NCBI RefSeq assembly: GCF_036188265.1 | Contig: NZ_CP108093.1 | Location: forward strand, 1 to 64,000 | Origin: Streptomyces sp. NBC_00247 | GTDB taxonomy: Bacteria; Actinomycetota; Actinomycetes; Streptomycetales; Streptomycetaceae | Direction of reading: 5' to 3' | Length of the DNA: 64,000 nt | In this document: positions 57,323 through 64,000 of the stretch, piece by piece | Layout: every line of letters starts with the position of its first letter | Position numbering within the stretch: the first letter of the stretch is position 1 | Notes under the pieces: model-generated | Told to the model about the DNA's origin: nothing | What the model saw: only the letters and a program-made list of their open reading frames with translations | Database searches by the model: none | Made by a program: the position numbers and the translations under genes

Positions 57323-58336
57323 ATGGCCGACATCACACGGCGCTTCGGCTGGCGCCACCTGCGCTCCGCCCCCACCGCCCACATCCGTCACCACAAGCGC
57401 GGCACGCTCACCCACGACGGTCCCGGGCTGAGTTTCTGGTACCGCTCGCTGAGCGCCGCGCTCTCCGAGGTGCCGGTGGACGACCGGGAGCTGGCGATGG
57501 CGTTCCACGCCCGCACCGCCGACTTCCAGGACGTGACCGTGCAGGCCACCGTCACCTACCGGGTCAGCGACCCGGCGCAGGCGGCGGCCCGGCTGGACTT
57601 CTCCGTGGACCCGGACACGGGCGTGTGGCGCGGCTCCCCGCTCGAACAGATCGCCACCCTGCTGACCGAGACCGCGCAGCAGCACACGCTCGACGCCCTG
57701 GCCCGTACCCCGCTCGCCACCGCCCTCGTCGACGGTGTGGCCCTGGTGCGCGAGCGGGTGTCCGCCGGACTCGCGGCCGAGCCCCGGCTGCCCGCGACGG
57801 GGATCGACGTGGTGGCGACCCGGGTCGTGGCCATCCGCCCGGAGGCCGAGGTGGAGCGCGCCCTGCGCACCCCCGCCCGCGAGCAGATCCAGCAGGAGGC
57901 CGATCGGGCCACCTACGAACGCCGCGCGGTGGCGGTCGAACGGGAACGCGCCATCGCCGAGAACGAACTCGCCAGCCAGATAGAACTGGCCCGGCGGGAG
58001 GAGCAGTTGGTCGACCAGCGCGGTACCAACGCCCGGCGCGAGGCCGAGGAGAAGGCGGCGGCCGACGACGTCCGCGCCCGCGCCGAGGCCTCCCGCGCGG
58101 TACGGCTGGCCAAGGCGGAGGCGGAGGCCGTACGAGAGACGGGCGCGGCCCGGGCCGACGCGCAGGCGGCCTGGCTGCGCGTCCACGCGGAGGTCGACGC
58201 GGCCACCCTGCACGCCCTCGCGGCGACCAGGCTGGCGGAGAACCTGCCGCGCATCGACAGCCTCACCCTCTCCCCCGACGTGCTGACCGGGCTGCTCTCG
58301 CGCCTCGGCCGCCCCGGTGGCGGGACCCCGGCGTGA
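57323..58336 (+). CDS. SPFH/band-7 domain protein
   Basis: 337 residues (ATG at 57323 after GGAAGGGG). The SPFH fold runs from about 20 to 190 (VTVQATVTYRVSDPAQAAARL, TGIDVVATRVVAIRPEAEVERAL). A long Ala/Glu/Arg coiled coil follows (about 195-300), ending in DSLTLSPDVLTGLLSRLG. There is no N-terminal membrane helix, so it may be a soluble or peripheral member. SPFH proteins oligomerise into cages or membrane scaffolds. The stop overlaps the GTG of the NAD-kinase-like gene (GTGA). Confidence 0.83.
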   Translation: MADITRRFGWRHLRSAPTAHIRHHKRGTLTHDGPGLSFWYRSLSAALSEVPVDDRELAMAFHARTADFQDVTVQATVTYRVSDPAQAAARLDFSVDPDTGVWRGSPLEQIATLLTETAQQHTLDALARTPLATALVDGVALVRERVSAGLAAEPRLPATGIDVVATRVVAIRPEAEVERALRTPAREQIQQEADRATYERRAVAVERERAIAENELASQIELARREEQLVDQRGTNARREAEEKAAADDVRARAEASRAVRLAKAEAEAVRETGAARADAQAAWLRVHAEVDAATLHALAATRLAENLPRIDSLTLSPDVLTGLLSRLGRPGGGTPA

Positions 58337-59250
58337 GCCTCGCCCCCCGCGCCGTCCTCGTGCACCGGACCACGGAGTACGAGGAGTTGCTCGCCCGGCA
58401 CGGTACGCACGGCCAGGCCGCGTTCTTCCTCTCCACCCGCGGGCGCTCCCTGGACGAGGTGGCGGAACGGCACCACCGGACGTTGCGGGCGCTGGCCGAC
58501 GTGGCGTCGGCGGTGCCGCTCACCTGGCGGCGCTCCCGGGTGGAACGCGCCGACCTGGACCGCTTCCTCTTCGCGCCGGAGGACGTGGTGATCGTGGCCG
58601 GGCAGGACGGACTGGTCGCCAACGCGGCGAAGTACCTCTCGGGGCAGCCGGTGATCGGCATCGACACCGACCCGGGGCGCAATCCCGGCGTCCTCGTGCG
58701 CCACCGCGTACGGGACACGGCGGCCCTGCTCCGCGCGGTGACCACACCCGCGGCCGGCGGGCGGGTCGACGAGCTGACGATGGTGGAGGCGGTCGCGGAC
58801 GACGGCGAGCGGCTGGTGGCCCTCAACGAGATCTACCTCGGGCCGCCGGGACACCAGACCGCCCGCTACCGGATCGGGCCGGACACCGGGGCCGCGCCTC
58901 ACCCCGGAGCCGCTGAGGCGCAGGCGTCCTCGGGCGTGCTGGTCGGTACGGGCACGGGCGCCACCGGCTGGCTCCGCTCCCTCTGGCAGGAACGCGGCAG
59001 CACCCTGCGGCTGCCCGCCCCCTCGGACCCCCGACTGCTCTGGTTCGTGCGCGAGGCCTGGCCGTCGCCGGTGACGGGAACGTCGATGGTCGCCGGGGAG
59101 CTGGGGCGCGGCCGGCGGCTGCGGCTGACGGTCGAGTCGGACCGGATGGTGGTGTTCGGCGACGGAATGGAGTCCGACGCGCTGGAGCTGACGTGGGGCC
59201 AGTCGGTACGGATCGGGGTATCCCCGACCTCGTTGCGGCTGGTCGGCTGA
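58333..59250 (+). CDS. NAD kinase-like (ATP-NAD kinase fold) protein
   Basis: 305 residues from a GTG overlapping the SPFH stop. The diacylglycerol/NAD-kinase fold is visible: DVVIVAGQDGLVANAAKYL (GGDG becomes GQDG), PVIGIDTDPGRNPGVLV (the NP-GVL strand), ALNEIYLG (cf. NE) and SGVLVGTGTGATGWLRSL. Housekeeping NadK is usually about 300 residues with an intact GGDG, so this is a divergent paralogue. It may phosphorylate NAD or a related nucleotide in a complex scaffolded by the SPFH partner. Confidence 0.72.
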   Translation: MSLAPRAVLVHRTTEYEELLARHGTHGQAAFFLSTRGRSLDEVAERHHRTLRALADVASAVPLTWRRSRVERADLDRFLFAPEDVVIVAGQDGLVANAAKYLSGQPVIGIDTDPGRNPGVLVRHRVRDTAALLRAVTTPAAGGRVDELTMVEAVADDGERLVALNEIYLGPPGHQTARYRIGPDTGAAPHPGAAEAQASSGVLVGTGTGATGWLRSLWQERGSTLRLPAPSDPRLLWFVREAWPSPVTGTSMVAGELGRGRRLRLTVESDRMVVFGDGMESDALELTWGQSVRIGVSPTSLRLVG

Positions 59251-59321
59251 GGGCGGCCTGTACGGCGCGGACGGGGAGTAGGGTGCCCATCCGGATCGCC
59301 GGATCACCGAGGGGGACGGTC

Positions 59322-60614
59322 ATGGCCTGGGGCCCGGCCGGAGTACTGAGGGACCGCAACGCCCGCATCTATCTGGCGGGGGTACTCGTCTCCGGGTTCG
59401 GCGACTCGGCCATGTCCCTGGCCGCGGGTGTGTGGGTGAAGGAACTGACCGGTTCCGACGCGCTCGCCGCCCTCGTCACCTTCTGCGCGTGGGCCCCGGC
59501 GACGGCAGGGCCGCTCATCGGCACCATGGCCGACCGGGTGCGCCGCCGTCCGCTCCTGATCGCGACCTGCCTCGTGCTGGCCCTCGTGATGACCGCGCCC
59601 CTCGCCGTGCGCTCCGCCCCGGACGTCTGGGTGCTGTTCACGGTGCTGGCGCTGGTGGGTGTCGGCAGTGTGCTGATGGACGCGGCGGAGGCCGCTCTGA
59701 TCGCCGCCGCGATACCCGCCGGGCTGCGCGGCGACTTCAACGGGCTGGTGAGAACGGCGGTCGAGAGCACCAGCCTCATCGGCCCGCTGGCCGGTGCGAG
59801 CCTCTTCGTCGTGGTGGGCGGGCCGACCGCCGCCCTGCTGGACGCGCTCACCTTCCTGCTGGCCGCCGCCGCGTTCACCCTGATCCGGGTCGACGAACCC
59901 GCACCCGTGAAGAAGGCGGAGCGCGCGAACTGGGCCCGGGAGACCGCGGACGGGGTACGCCACCTGTGGCGCCACCCGCACTTGCGTTCCCTGGTGGTCG
60001 TGGGCGGCTGCGCCATGGCCGCCTCCAGCCTGAGCAGTTCCGCCAACTACGCCCTCGTCGAGCACGGTCTGCACCGGCCCGCCGCCTTCGTGGGCGTGCT
60101 CGCCACGGTCCAAGGGCTCGGATCGGTCGCGGGCGGGCTGTCGGCCGGCCCGCTGCTGCGCCGGCTGTCCTCCCGTACGGTGTCGGCCCTGGGCCTCGGG
60201 CTCTTCGCCGCCGGGGTGCTGGCGCGGGCGACCGGCCTCCTCCCGCTGGTCCTGGCCGGGGGGCTGATGGTGGGTCTGGGGCTTCCGTGGCCGCTGATCA
60301 GCGCCATGACGTCGGTCCAGAAGGAGACGCCGGGCGCACTGCTCGGCAGGGTCGCCGCCACCGCGGGCACACTGGTCTTCGGCCCCACCGGGCCCGCCCT
60401 CCTGCTGGGCACGCTCATGGTCACCGCTTTCGACCACCGGGTACAGCTCCTCGCGGCAGCCGCCGTCGCGCTGACCGGGGCGGTGTGGCTCCTCGGCAAG
60501 GGCCCGGGCCGAGTCCCGGCGGCGGGGGCGGCTCCCGGCGGGGCCGACCCGGCTCTCCCGCCGCAGCGGTCCGGCGCACCGGCAGCGGCCGACCAGGACA
60601 CGGACCACGGCTGA
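59322..60614 (+). CDS. MFS transporter
   Basis: 430 residues, ATG after GAGGGGGAC. Twelve membrane helices; the loop between helices 2 and 3 carries the MFS-A-type motif GTMADRVRRRPLLIA. The N-terminal RDRNARIYLAGVLVSGFGDSAMSLAAGVWV resembles MFS_3/enterobactin-exporter-like carriers. It probably exports a small molecule. It follows the SPFH/NADK pair by 71 bases and may be a separate unit. The Pro/Ala/Gly tail is non-conserved. Confidence 0.85.
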   Translation: MAWGPAGVLRDRNARIYLAGVLVSGFGDSAMSLAAGVWVKELTGSDALAALVTFCAWAPATAGPLIGTMADRVRRRPLLIATCLVLALVMTAPLAVRSAPDVWVLFTVLALVGVGSVLMDAAEAALIAAAIPAGLRGDFNGLVRTAVESTSLIGPLAGASLFVVVGGPTAALLDALTFLLAAAAFTLIRVDEPAPVKKAERANWARETADGVRHLWRHPHLRSLVVVGGCAMAASSLSSSANYALVEHGLHRPAAFVGVLATVQGLGSVAGGLSAGPLLRRLSSRTVSALGLGLFAAGVLARATGLLPLVLAGGLMVGLGLPWPLISAMTSVQKETPGALLGRVAATAGTLVFGPTGPALLLGTLMVTAFDHRVQLLAAAAVALTGAVWLLGKGPGRVPAAGAAPGGADPALPPQRSGAPAAADQDTDHG

Positions 60615-60645
60615 CGGATCTCCCGCGTGCCCGGCCCACCGCGAA

Positions 60646-60685
60646 CGGGTCCGGCCCCGTCGCGTGAGCGGCGGGGCCGGACCCG
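60646..60685 (+). terminator. Hairpin terminator after the MFS gene
   Basis: 13-base perfect arms (CGGGTCCGGCCCC at 60646-60658, complement at 60673-60685), with a loop that itself can form a short CGC/GCG extension, 32 bases after the MFS stop. Confidence 0.75.
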
Positions 60686-60801
60686 GGTCGTGGCAGACCA
60701 GGCACGCCAAGAAACCGTCCGCCCCGCCGCCCGTGGTGATCCCCACGAGCATCGCGGAGTGCGGGAGACGCGGGAGAAGTGAAGGGACGCGGGACGGAAC
60801 G

Positions 60802-60879
60802 TCAGGTCTGAGGCTTTTTGCCGTGGTTCGCGGGATGCCTGCGACGGGCCTTCTTCTTACGCCGACGCTTCGATGACAT
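60802..60879 (-). CDS. 50S ribosomal protein bL37
   Basis: A 25-residue, very basic peptide: MSSKRRRKKKARRRHPANHG followed by KKPQT. The poly-basic start and the NHG-(K/R/S)-(K/R)-P end match the small actinobacterial large-subunit protein bL37. A GGAGGTGGCC site precedes the ATG, which supports translation. The usual Streptomyces form as I recall it has KNGANHGSRPQS at the end, so this copy is slightly divergent. It is too short for most gene finders. It faces the DUF4232 lipoprotein gene divergently. Confidence 0.8.
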   Translation of the reverse strand: MSSKRRRKKKARRRHPANHGKKPQT

Positions 60880-61105
60880 GGCCACCTCCAGCTGGATCGG
60901 GAGGTCGGAAAGCTGCTGTTCCGACCGCTCCATGGTCCCAGGACCGGGCGGGCGGCGCGATTCGTGCGTTCCGGCACGCGCCTCAAAGCCGTACACGCCC
61001 CGGTTCGTACGTTTCCGCGCGAGGTACTTCCTCTTCCGGTACCGATTCCGGTCCTGTTCCACGTCGGAAAGGTTCGAACGGCGCGGTACCGAGCAGGCGA
61101 GAGAC

Positions 61106-61849
61106 ATGGATTCTCTCCCGCGCACCACCACACCGCCCGCCGTCCGCTCCCCCGCCCCGGGGCCCCGCGCGCGTACGCCGCGTCCCGGTGGGCTCCGCCG
61201 GTTCGGCGTCGTCCCGGTGCTGGCCGCGTCGATCGCCCTCGCCGCGGCCGGCTGCGGCGGCAGCGATGCGACCGAACCGGCCGGTGCGAGCAGCTCCGTC
61301 GCGGGCGGGGCCACGCCCGAAGCGCCCATCGCATCCGGTGAACCGACCGCGGGCGGCCCCTCGGCGCCGGACACCGCCCCGGCCCCCTCCGGACCGTCCG
61401 ATCCCGCCTCCCCTACCGCGACGTCCGCGGCCGGTGGTGCGAGCGCCGTACAGCGGTGCGCGGCCGAGACGCTGACCATGGGCCTGTCTCCCGCCGACGC
61501 GGGCGCGGGGCAGGTCTACTACCGGCTCACCTTCACGAACACGTCCAAGGAGACGTGCACACTGACGGGTTACCCCGGAGTCTCGCTGATCCGGCGCGAC
61601 GGCAGCGCGGTCGGCGTCCCGGCCACGCACGAGGGAACGGCCGGTACGCGTACGGCGATCGGCCCCGGCGGTACGGCCGAGGTCACGTTGCACACCAACA
61701 ACGAGGGCGTCTCCGACTCCCCTTGCTGGGGCCGGCCCGACTACCTCAAGGTCTATCCGCCGGGCTCCACCCGGGCGCTCACCCTGCGGACCGCCGACCC
61801 CCGCGTCTGCGGCGACCGCTTCACGACGACGGCGGTGTCGGGCGGTTGA
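61106..61849 (+). CDS. DUF4232 lipoprotein
   Basis: 247 residues. After a basic, Pro-rich leader a lipoprotein signal ends in the lipobox SIALAAAGCGG (Cys about residue 50). A low-complexity Ser/Pro/Ala/Gly spacer (about 50-112) links the lipid anchor to the DUF4232 domain: RCAAETLTMGLSPADAGAGQVYYRLTFTNTSKETCTLTGYPGVSLI and a final VCGDRFTTTAVSG, with four conserved Cys likely forming two disulfides. The family is common in Streptomyces envelopes; its function is unknown. Confidence 0.87.
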   Translation: MDSLPRTTTPPAVRSPAPGPRARTPRPGGLRRFGVVPVLAASIALAAAGCGGSDATEPAGASSSVAGGATPEAPIASGEPTAGGPSAPDTAPAPSGPSDPASPTATSAAGGASAVQRCAAETLTMGLSPADAGAGQVYYRLTFTNTSKETCTLTGYPGVSLIRRDGSAVGVPATHEGTAGTRTAIGPGGTAEVTLHTNNEGVSDSPCWGRPDYLKVYPPGSTRALTLRTADPRVCGDRFTTTAVSGG

Positions 61850-61898
61850 GAGACGCCGCGCGCGGTGCCGTAACGGCATCGCTGCACGCCGGTTTCCT

Positions 61899-63368
61899 TC
61901 ACAGTCCGGCGAGAGCGAGAAGCCGGTGCATCTCCGCGGGCGGCAGAACGGGGTTTCCGGCAGCCGCGGTCGCGACCTGTTCCGACGGATCGGCCAGCAG
62001 CCGTGTCAGTTCCCGGAGCGGAACTCCGGGATGGGCCGCGACCGTTCGGCGCACCCCCGGATCGGAATCTGCCGCCAGAGCGCGAAGGAGTTCCGACGGC
62101 AGATCCGGTTCGCGGGTGGCCAGTTGCCTCATTCTCGGTTCGGGGTCGGTGGCCAATAGGCGCAGAACGGCTGCCGGGAGGGGGAATTCGTCGGCCGGAC
62201 GCCATGCCGTTCTCTTGGCCGGTCGGTGGCTACGGTCGATGCGTTCGGCGGTCGCGGGATCGATCCGGTCGCGGGCGTGCAGAGCCATCGTCGTACGGAC
62301 GTCGCTCTCCTCGTCGTGAAGCAGCCGGGCCACGACCTGCTCGGGGAGGCAGTCGGACATGGCTGCCGACGCGCGGAAGCAGGCGTAGGGCGAGTCCACG
62401 TGCGGCAGCGGGTCGGCCGTCACCCACGGGAGCCGCAGTGAGCGGAGTTCCGCCCACGCCAGGTGGTGCGTCAACTCCCGTTCCGGCGCGTCGTCGTCCA
62501 GGTAGTCGAGGTGGTCGGCGAGCCAGTCGGAGCCGTGGGTCACGATCCTCGCGTGGATCGCGGCACGGGTCGAGGGCGGGGTGTCCGGGCGGGCGAAGAC
62601 ACGGAGCCTGACGAGCGCGCTGGGGTCCTCGGCGAGTACGTCGCGCACCGACGACGGGATTCCGGGGTGTGCCGCGAGTTCCCGGCGCACGTCCTCGTCC
62701 GGGTCGTCGGCCAGTCGGGACGCGGCTTCGGCGTCCAGCGCGGTGTGGCGTACCGCTCCGGCGCGCGTGACGGGGTCGGCCAGCAGGGCAGGGACCAGAT
62801 CGGCGGGCGGGACGGGACGCGGAAGCCGCCGGTAGTAGGTCGAGCAGGCTCCCGCGCGTACCGAGTCGTCGGGATCGGTCAGCAGGATGCGGCGTACCGC
62901 TTCGGGAGCCCCGGGCCACCACTGGGCGAGCGCGGCCCGGACTCCGGGGTCCGGGTCGGCCGCCGATCGGGCGCGCAGATCCTCCGGGACATGGTCGTTC
63001 TCCACTACCTGTTCGCGCACCCGCGGATCCGGATCGGCGAGCAGTCGCTCGAACATTTCTCGCGGTGCGTCGGCTGCGGCGACCGCGAGGGCCACACGGA
63101 TTCCCGGGTCCGGATGCCTGGCGAGTGTCATCCGGTGCGCGTGCGGGAGGGCCCTGTTGAGGGCGAGCGAGTGGGTGAGCCAGTAGTCGCCGGCGGCGAT
63201 GATCGCACCGATCGTGTCGTCGGTCAGGTCAGGGCGCTTGGCGATCTCTCCGAATCCCCTGCGGTGGGCGAAGAGCCGGTGGACGCTTTCGGGCGGCAGC
63301 GCGGGGTTCTTCGCCAGACCGTCCGCCACCGCGTCCAGGTGGATGGGGTTGTTGGCGGCGTACGGCAT
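61899..63368 (-). CDS. Leucine-rich-repeat-variant (LRV) superhelical protein
   Basis: 489 residues composed almost entirely of short alpha-helical repeats of about 24 residues with the pattern L-LADPDP-VR--VA-HP-(L/V)P (for example LLADPDPRVREQVVENDHVPEDLR, LADDPDEDVRRELAAHPGIPSSVR, LLATDPEPRMRQLATREPDLPSELL). This is the LRV/HEAT-like pattern. I count roughly a dozen units with some interruptions. No catalytic domain, signal or membrane segment is seen. It is probably a cytosolic protein- or nucleic-acid-binding scaffold; the partner is unknown. Confidence 0.8.
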   Translation of the reverse strand: MPYAANNPIHLDAVADGLAKNPALPPESVHRLFAHRRGFGEIAKRPDLTDDTIGAIIAAGDYWLTHSLALNRALPHAHRMTLARHPDPGIRVALAVAAADAPREMFERLLADPDPRVREQVVENDHVPEDLRARSAADPDPGVRAALAQWWPGAPEAVRRILLTDPDDSVRAGACSTYYRRLPRPVPPADLVPALLADPVTRAGAVRHTALDAEAASRLADDPDEDVRRELAAHPGIPSSVRDVLAEDPSALVRLRVFARPDTPPSTRAAIHARIVTHGSDWLADHLDYLDDDAPERELTHHLAWAELRSLRLPWVTADPLPHVDSPYACFRASAAMSDCLPEQVVARLLHDEESDVRTTMALHARDRIDPATAERIDRSHRPAKRTAWRPADEFPLPAAVLRLLATDPEPRMRQLATREPDLPSELLRALAADSDPGVRRTVAAHPGVPLRELTRLLADPSEQVATAAAGNPVLPPAEMHRLLALAGL

Positions 63369-63465
63369 TCCGGGGGCCTCCCGCTCCGCTGGGATGATCG
63401 CCGAGTTTCGCACACGGTCGTCTCCGCGCGCCGCCGGGGGCGGCCGGTCGCTCCGGCCGGCCCGC

Positions 63466-64000
63466 TCAGGCCTGGCGTCCCGCCAGCTCGTCGGCGCGGG
63501 CGGTGATGAGCCGCCGCACGACGATGGCGGACCGCGACGGCTGGCTGTCGGCGCGCTGGACCAGGCTGACCTCGACCGGCTCCGTGTCCGCGAGCGGCAG
63601 CCACGTCAGGTCTCCCGCCGTCCCGCGGGTGTCGAACCGGGCGAGGAGCCCGATCCCGGCGCCCCGGGCGACCATGGTCTGCACGGTGCGCGCCGACATC
63701 GCCTCGACCATCACCTGCCCCTTGGGAAGGTGTTTGCGCAGCCGCTGGTGCAGGACGGTGCCGGGTCTCATGGTGACGATCGGAAAGTGTTCCAGGTCGT
63801 TCCAGGTCACCTCACCGCGCTGGGCGAGCGGATGGTCGGGCCGGGTGTGGACGCCGAGCGGTGCCGTCATCAGCCGCCTGCGGGCGAGACCGCTCGGGGC
63901 GGGTTCGTCGGGCGTGGTGACCACGCCGAGGTCGAGTTCACCGCCCAGCACCGCGCTCTCGATGTCGCCCGAGGGTCCCTCGCGCACGGAGAAGCGCAGA
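63466..64000 (-). CDS. LysR-family regulator, 5' part outside the window
   Basis: The frame is open to the right edge; about 178 C-terminal residues are visible. They form the type-2 periplasmic-binding-like effector domain of LysR regulators: LRFSVREGPSGDIESAVLGGELDLGVVT, LGVHTRPDHPLAQRGEVTWNDLEHFPIVT, and MVEAMSARTVQTMVARGAGIGLLARF, which lines the ligand pocket. The helix-turn-helix lies beyond the window. It ends about 98 bases from the LRV gene start, on the same strand. Confidence 0.85.
   Translation of the reverse strand, partial: LRFSVREGPSGDIESAVLGGELDLGVVTTPDEPAPSGLARRRLMTAPLGVHTRPDHPLAQRGEVTWNDLEHFPIVTMRPGTVLHQRLRKHLPKGQVMVEAMSARTVQTMVARGAGIGLLARFDTRGTAGDLTWLPLADTEPVEVSLVQRADSQPSRSAIVVRRLITARADELAGRQA

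Overview
The window is high-GC actinobacterial chromosome and almost certainly comes from a Streptomyces. The gene content fits: carotenoid genes with a LitR/LitS light switch, several STAS/PP2C/HATPase partner-switch proteins, ECF sigma with a small zinc anti-sigma, DUF1206, DUF4232 and bL37. GTG and TTG starts are common, and third codon positions are strongly G/C. I saw no rRNA, tRNA or CRISPR array.

Layout. 1-2 kb: a pentapeptide-repeat protein cut by the window edge, a truncated hexapeptide acetyltransferase remnant and an APH-like kinase. 2.2-7.1 kb: a secreted arabinoside-degrading pair, a GH127 enzyme with ricin-type repeats and a GH2 enzyme with an AbfB domain. 7.4-8.1 kb: a lipoprotein with a strong terminator. 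8.3-16.2 kb: a 2,476-residue secreted Ala-rich coiled-coil protein built from two in-register copies of a module of about 1,085 residues, ending in a toxin-like domain, followed by a small gene that may encode its immunity protein. 16.7-18.5 kb: a TetR regulator divergent from an alcohol dehydrogenase. 18.6-24.3 kb: a signalling island. Its core is a four-gene operon (PAS/GAF/PP2C phosphatase, B12-binding sensor with a W-x9-EH motif, STAS protein, MarR regulator), flanked by more STAS proteins, a PRC-barrel-like protein and an RsbW-type kinase. 24.4-27 kb: a TetR/FMN-reductase pair with palindromic operators and a GH18-like lipoprotein. 27.1-31 kb: a surface-polysaccharide operon (small membrane protein, NodB deacetylase fused to a GT2 synthase, acyltransferase).

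31.6-48.9 kb is a light-controlled carotenoid locus: litR and litS divergent, a minimal zinc anti-sigma protein, crtY-crtT-crtU, then an inserted block (branched-chain aminotransferase, IS701-type transposase remnant, unknown protein), then the opposing overlapping operon crtE-crtI-crtB-Rieske protein, with a litQ-like reductase and DNA photolyase divergent from crtE. The product is expected to be an aromatic carotenoid of the isorenieratene type. Light would relieve LitR repression and let LitS drive the pigment and photolyase genes.

49-64 kb holds accessory metabolism: DUF1206 and DoxX membrane proteins, a FadH-like dienoyl-CoA reductase with a perfect palindrome over its promoter and a PadR gene after it, a LamG protein, a DMT transporter and PAP2 phosphatase, a TetR gene preceded by a 52-bp inverted repeat, an SPFH/NAD-kinase-like pair, an MFS exporter, a 25-residue ribosomal protein bL37, a DUF4232 lipoprotein, a leucine-rich-variant repeat protein and a LysR regulator cut by the window end.

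The strongest candidate for an undescribed system is the B12-sensor/PP2C/STAS operon. The duplicated giant secreted protein is second.
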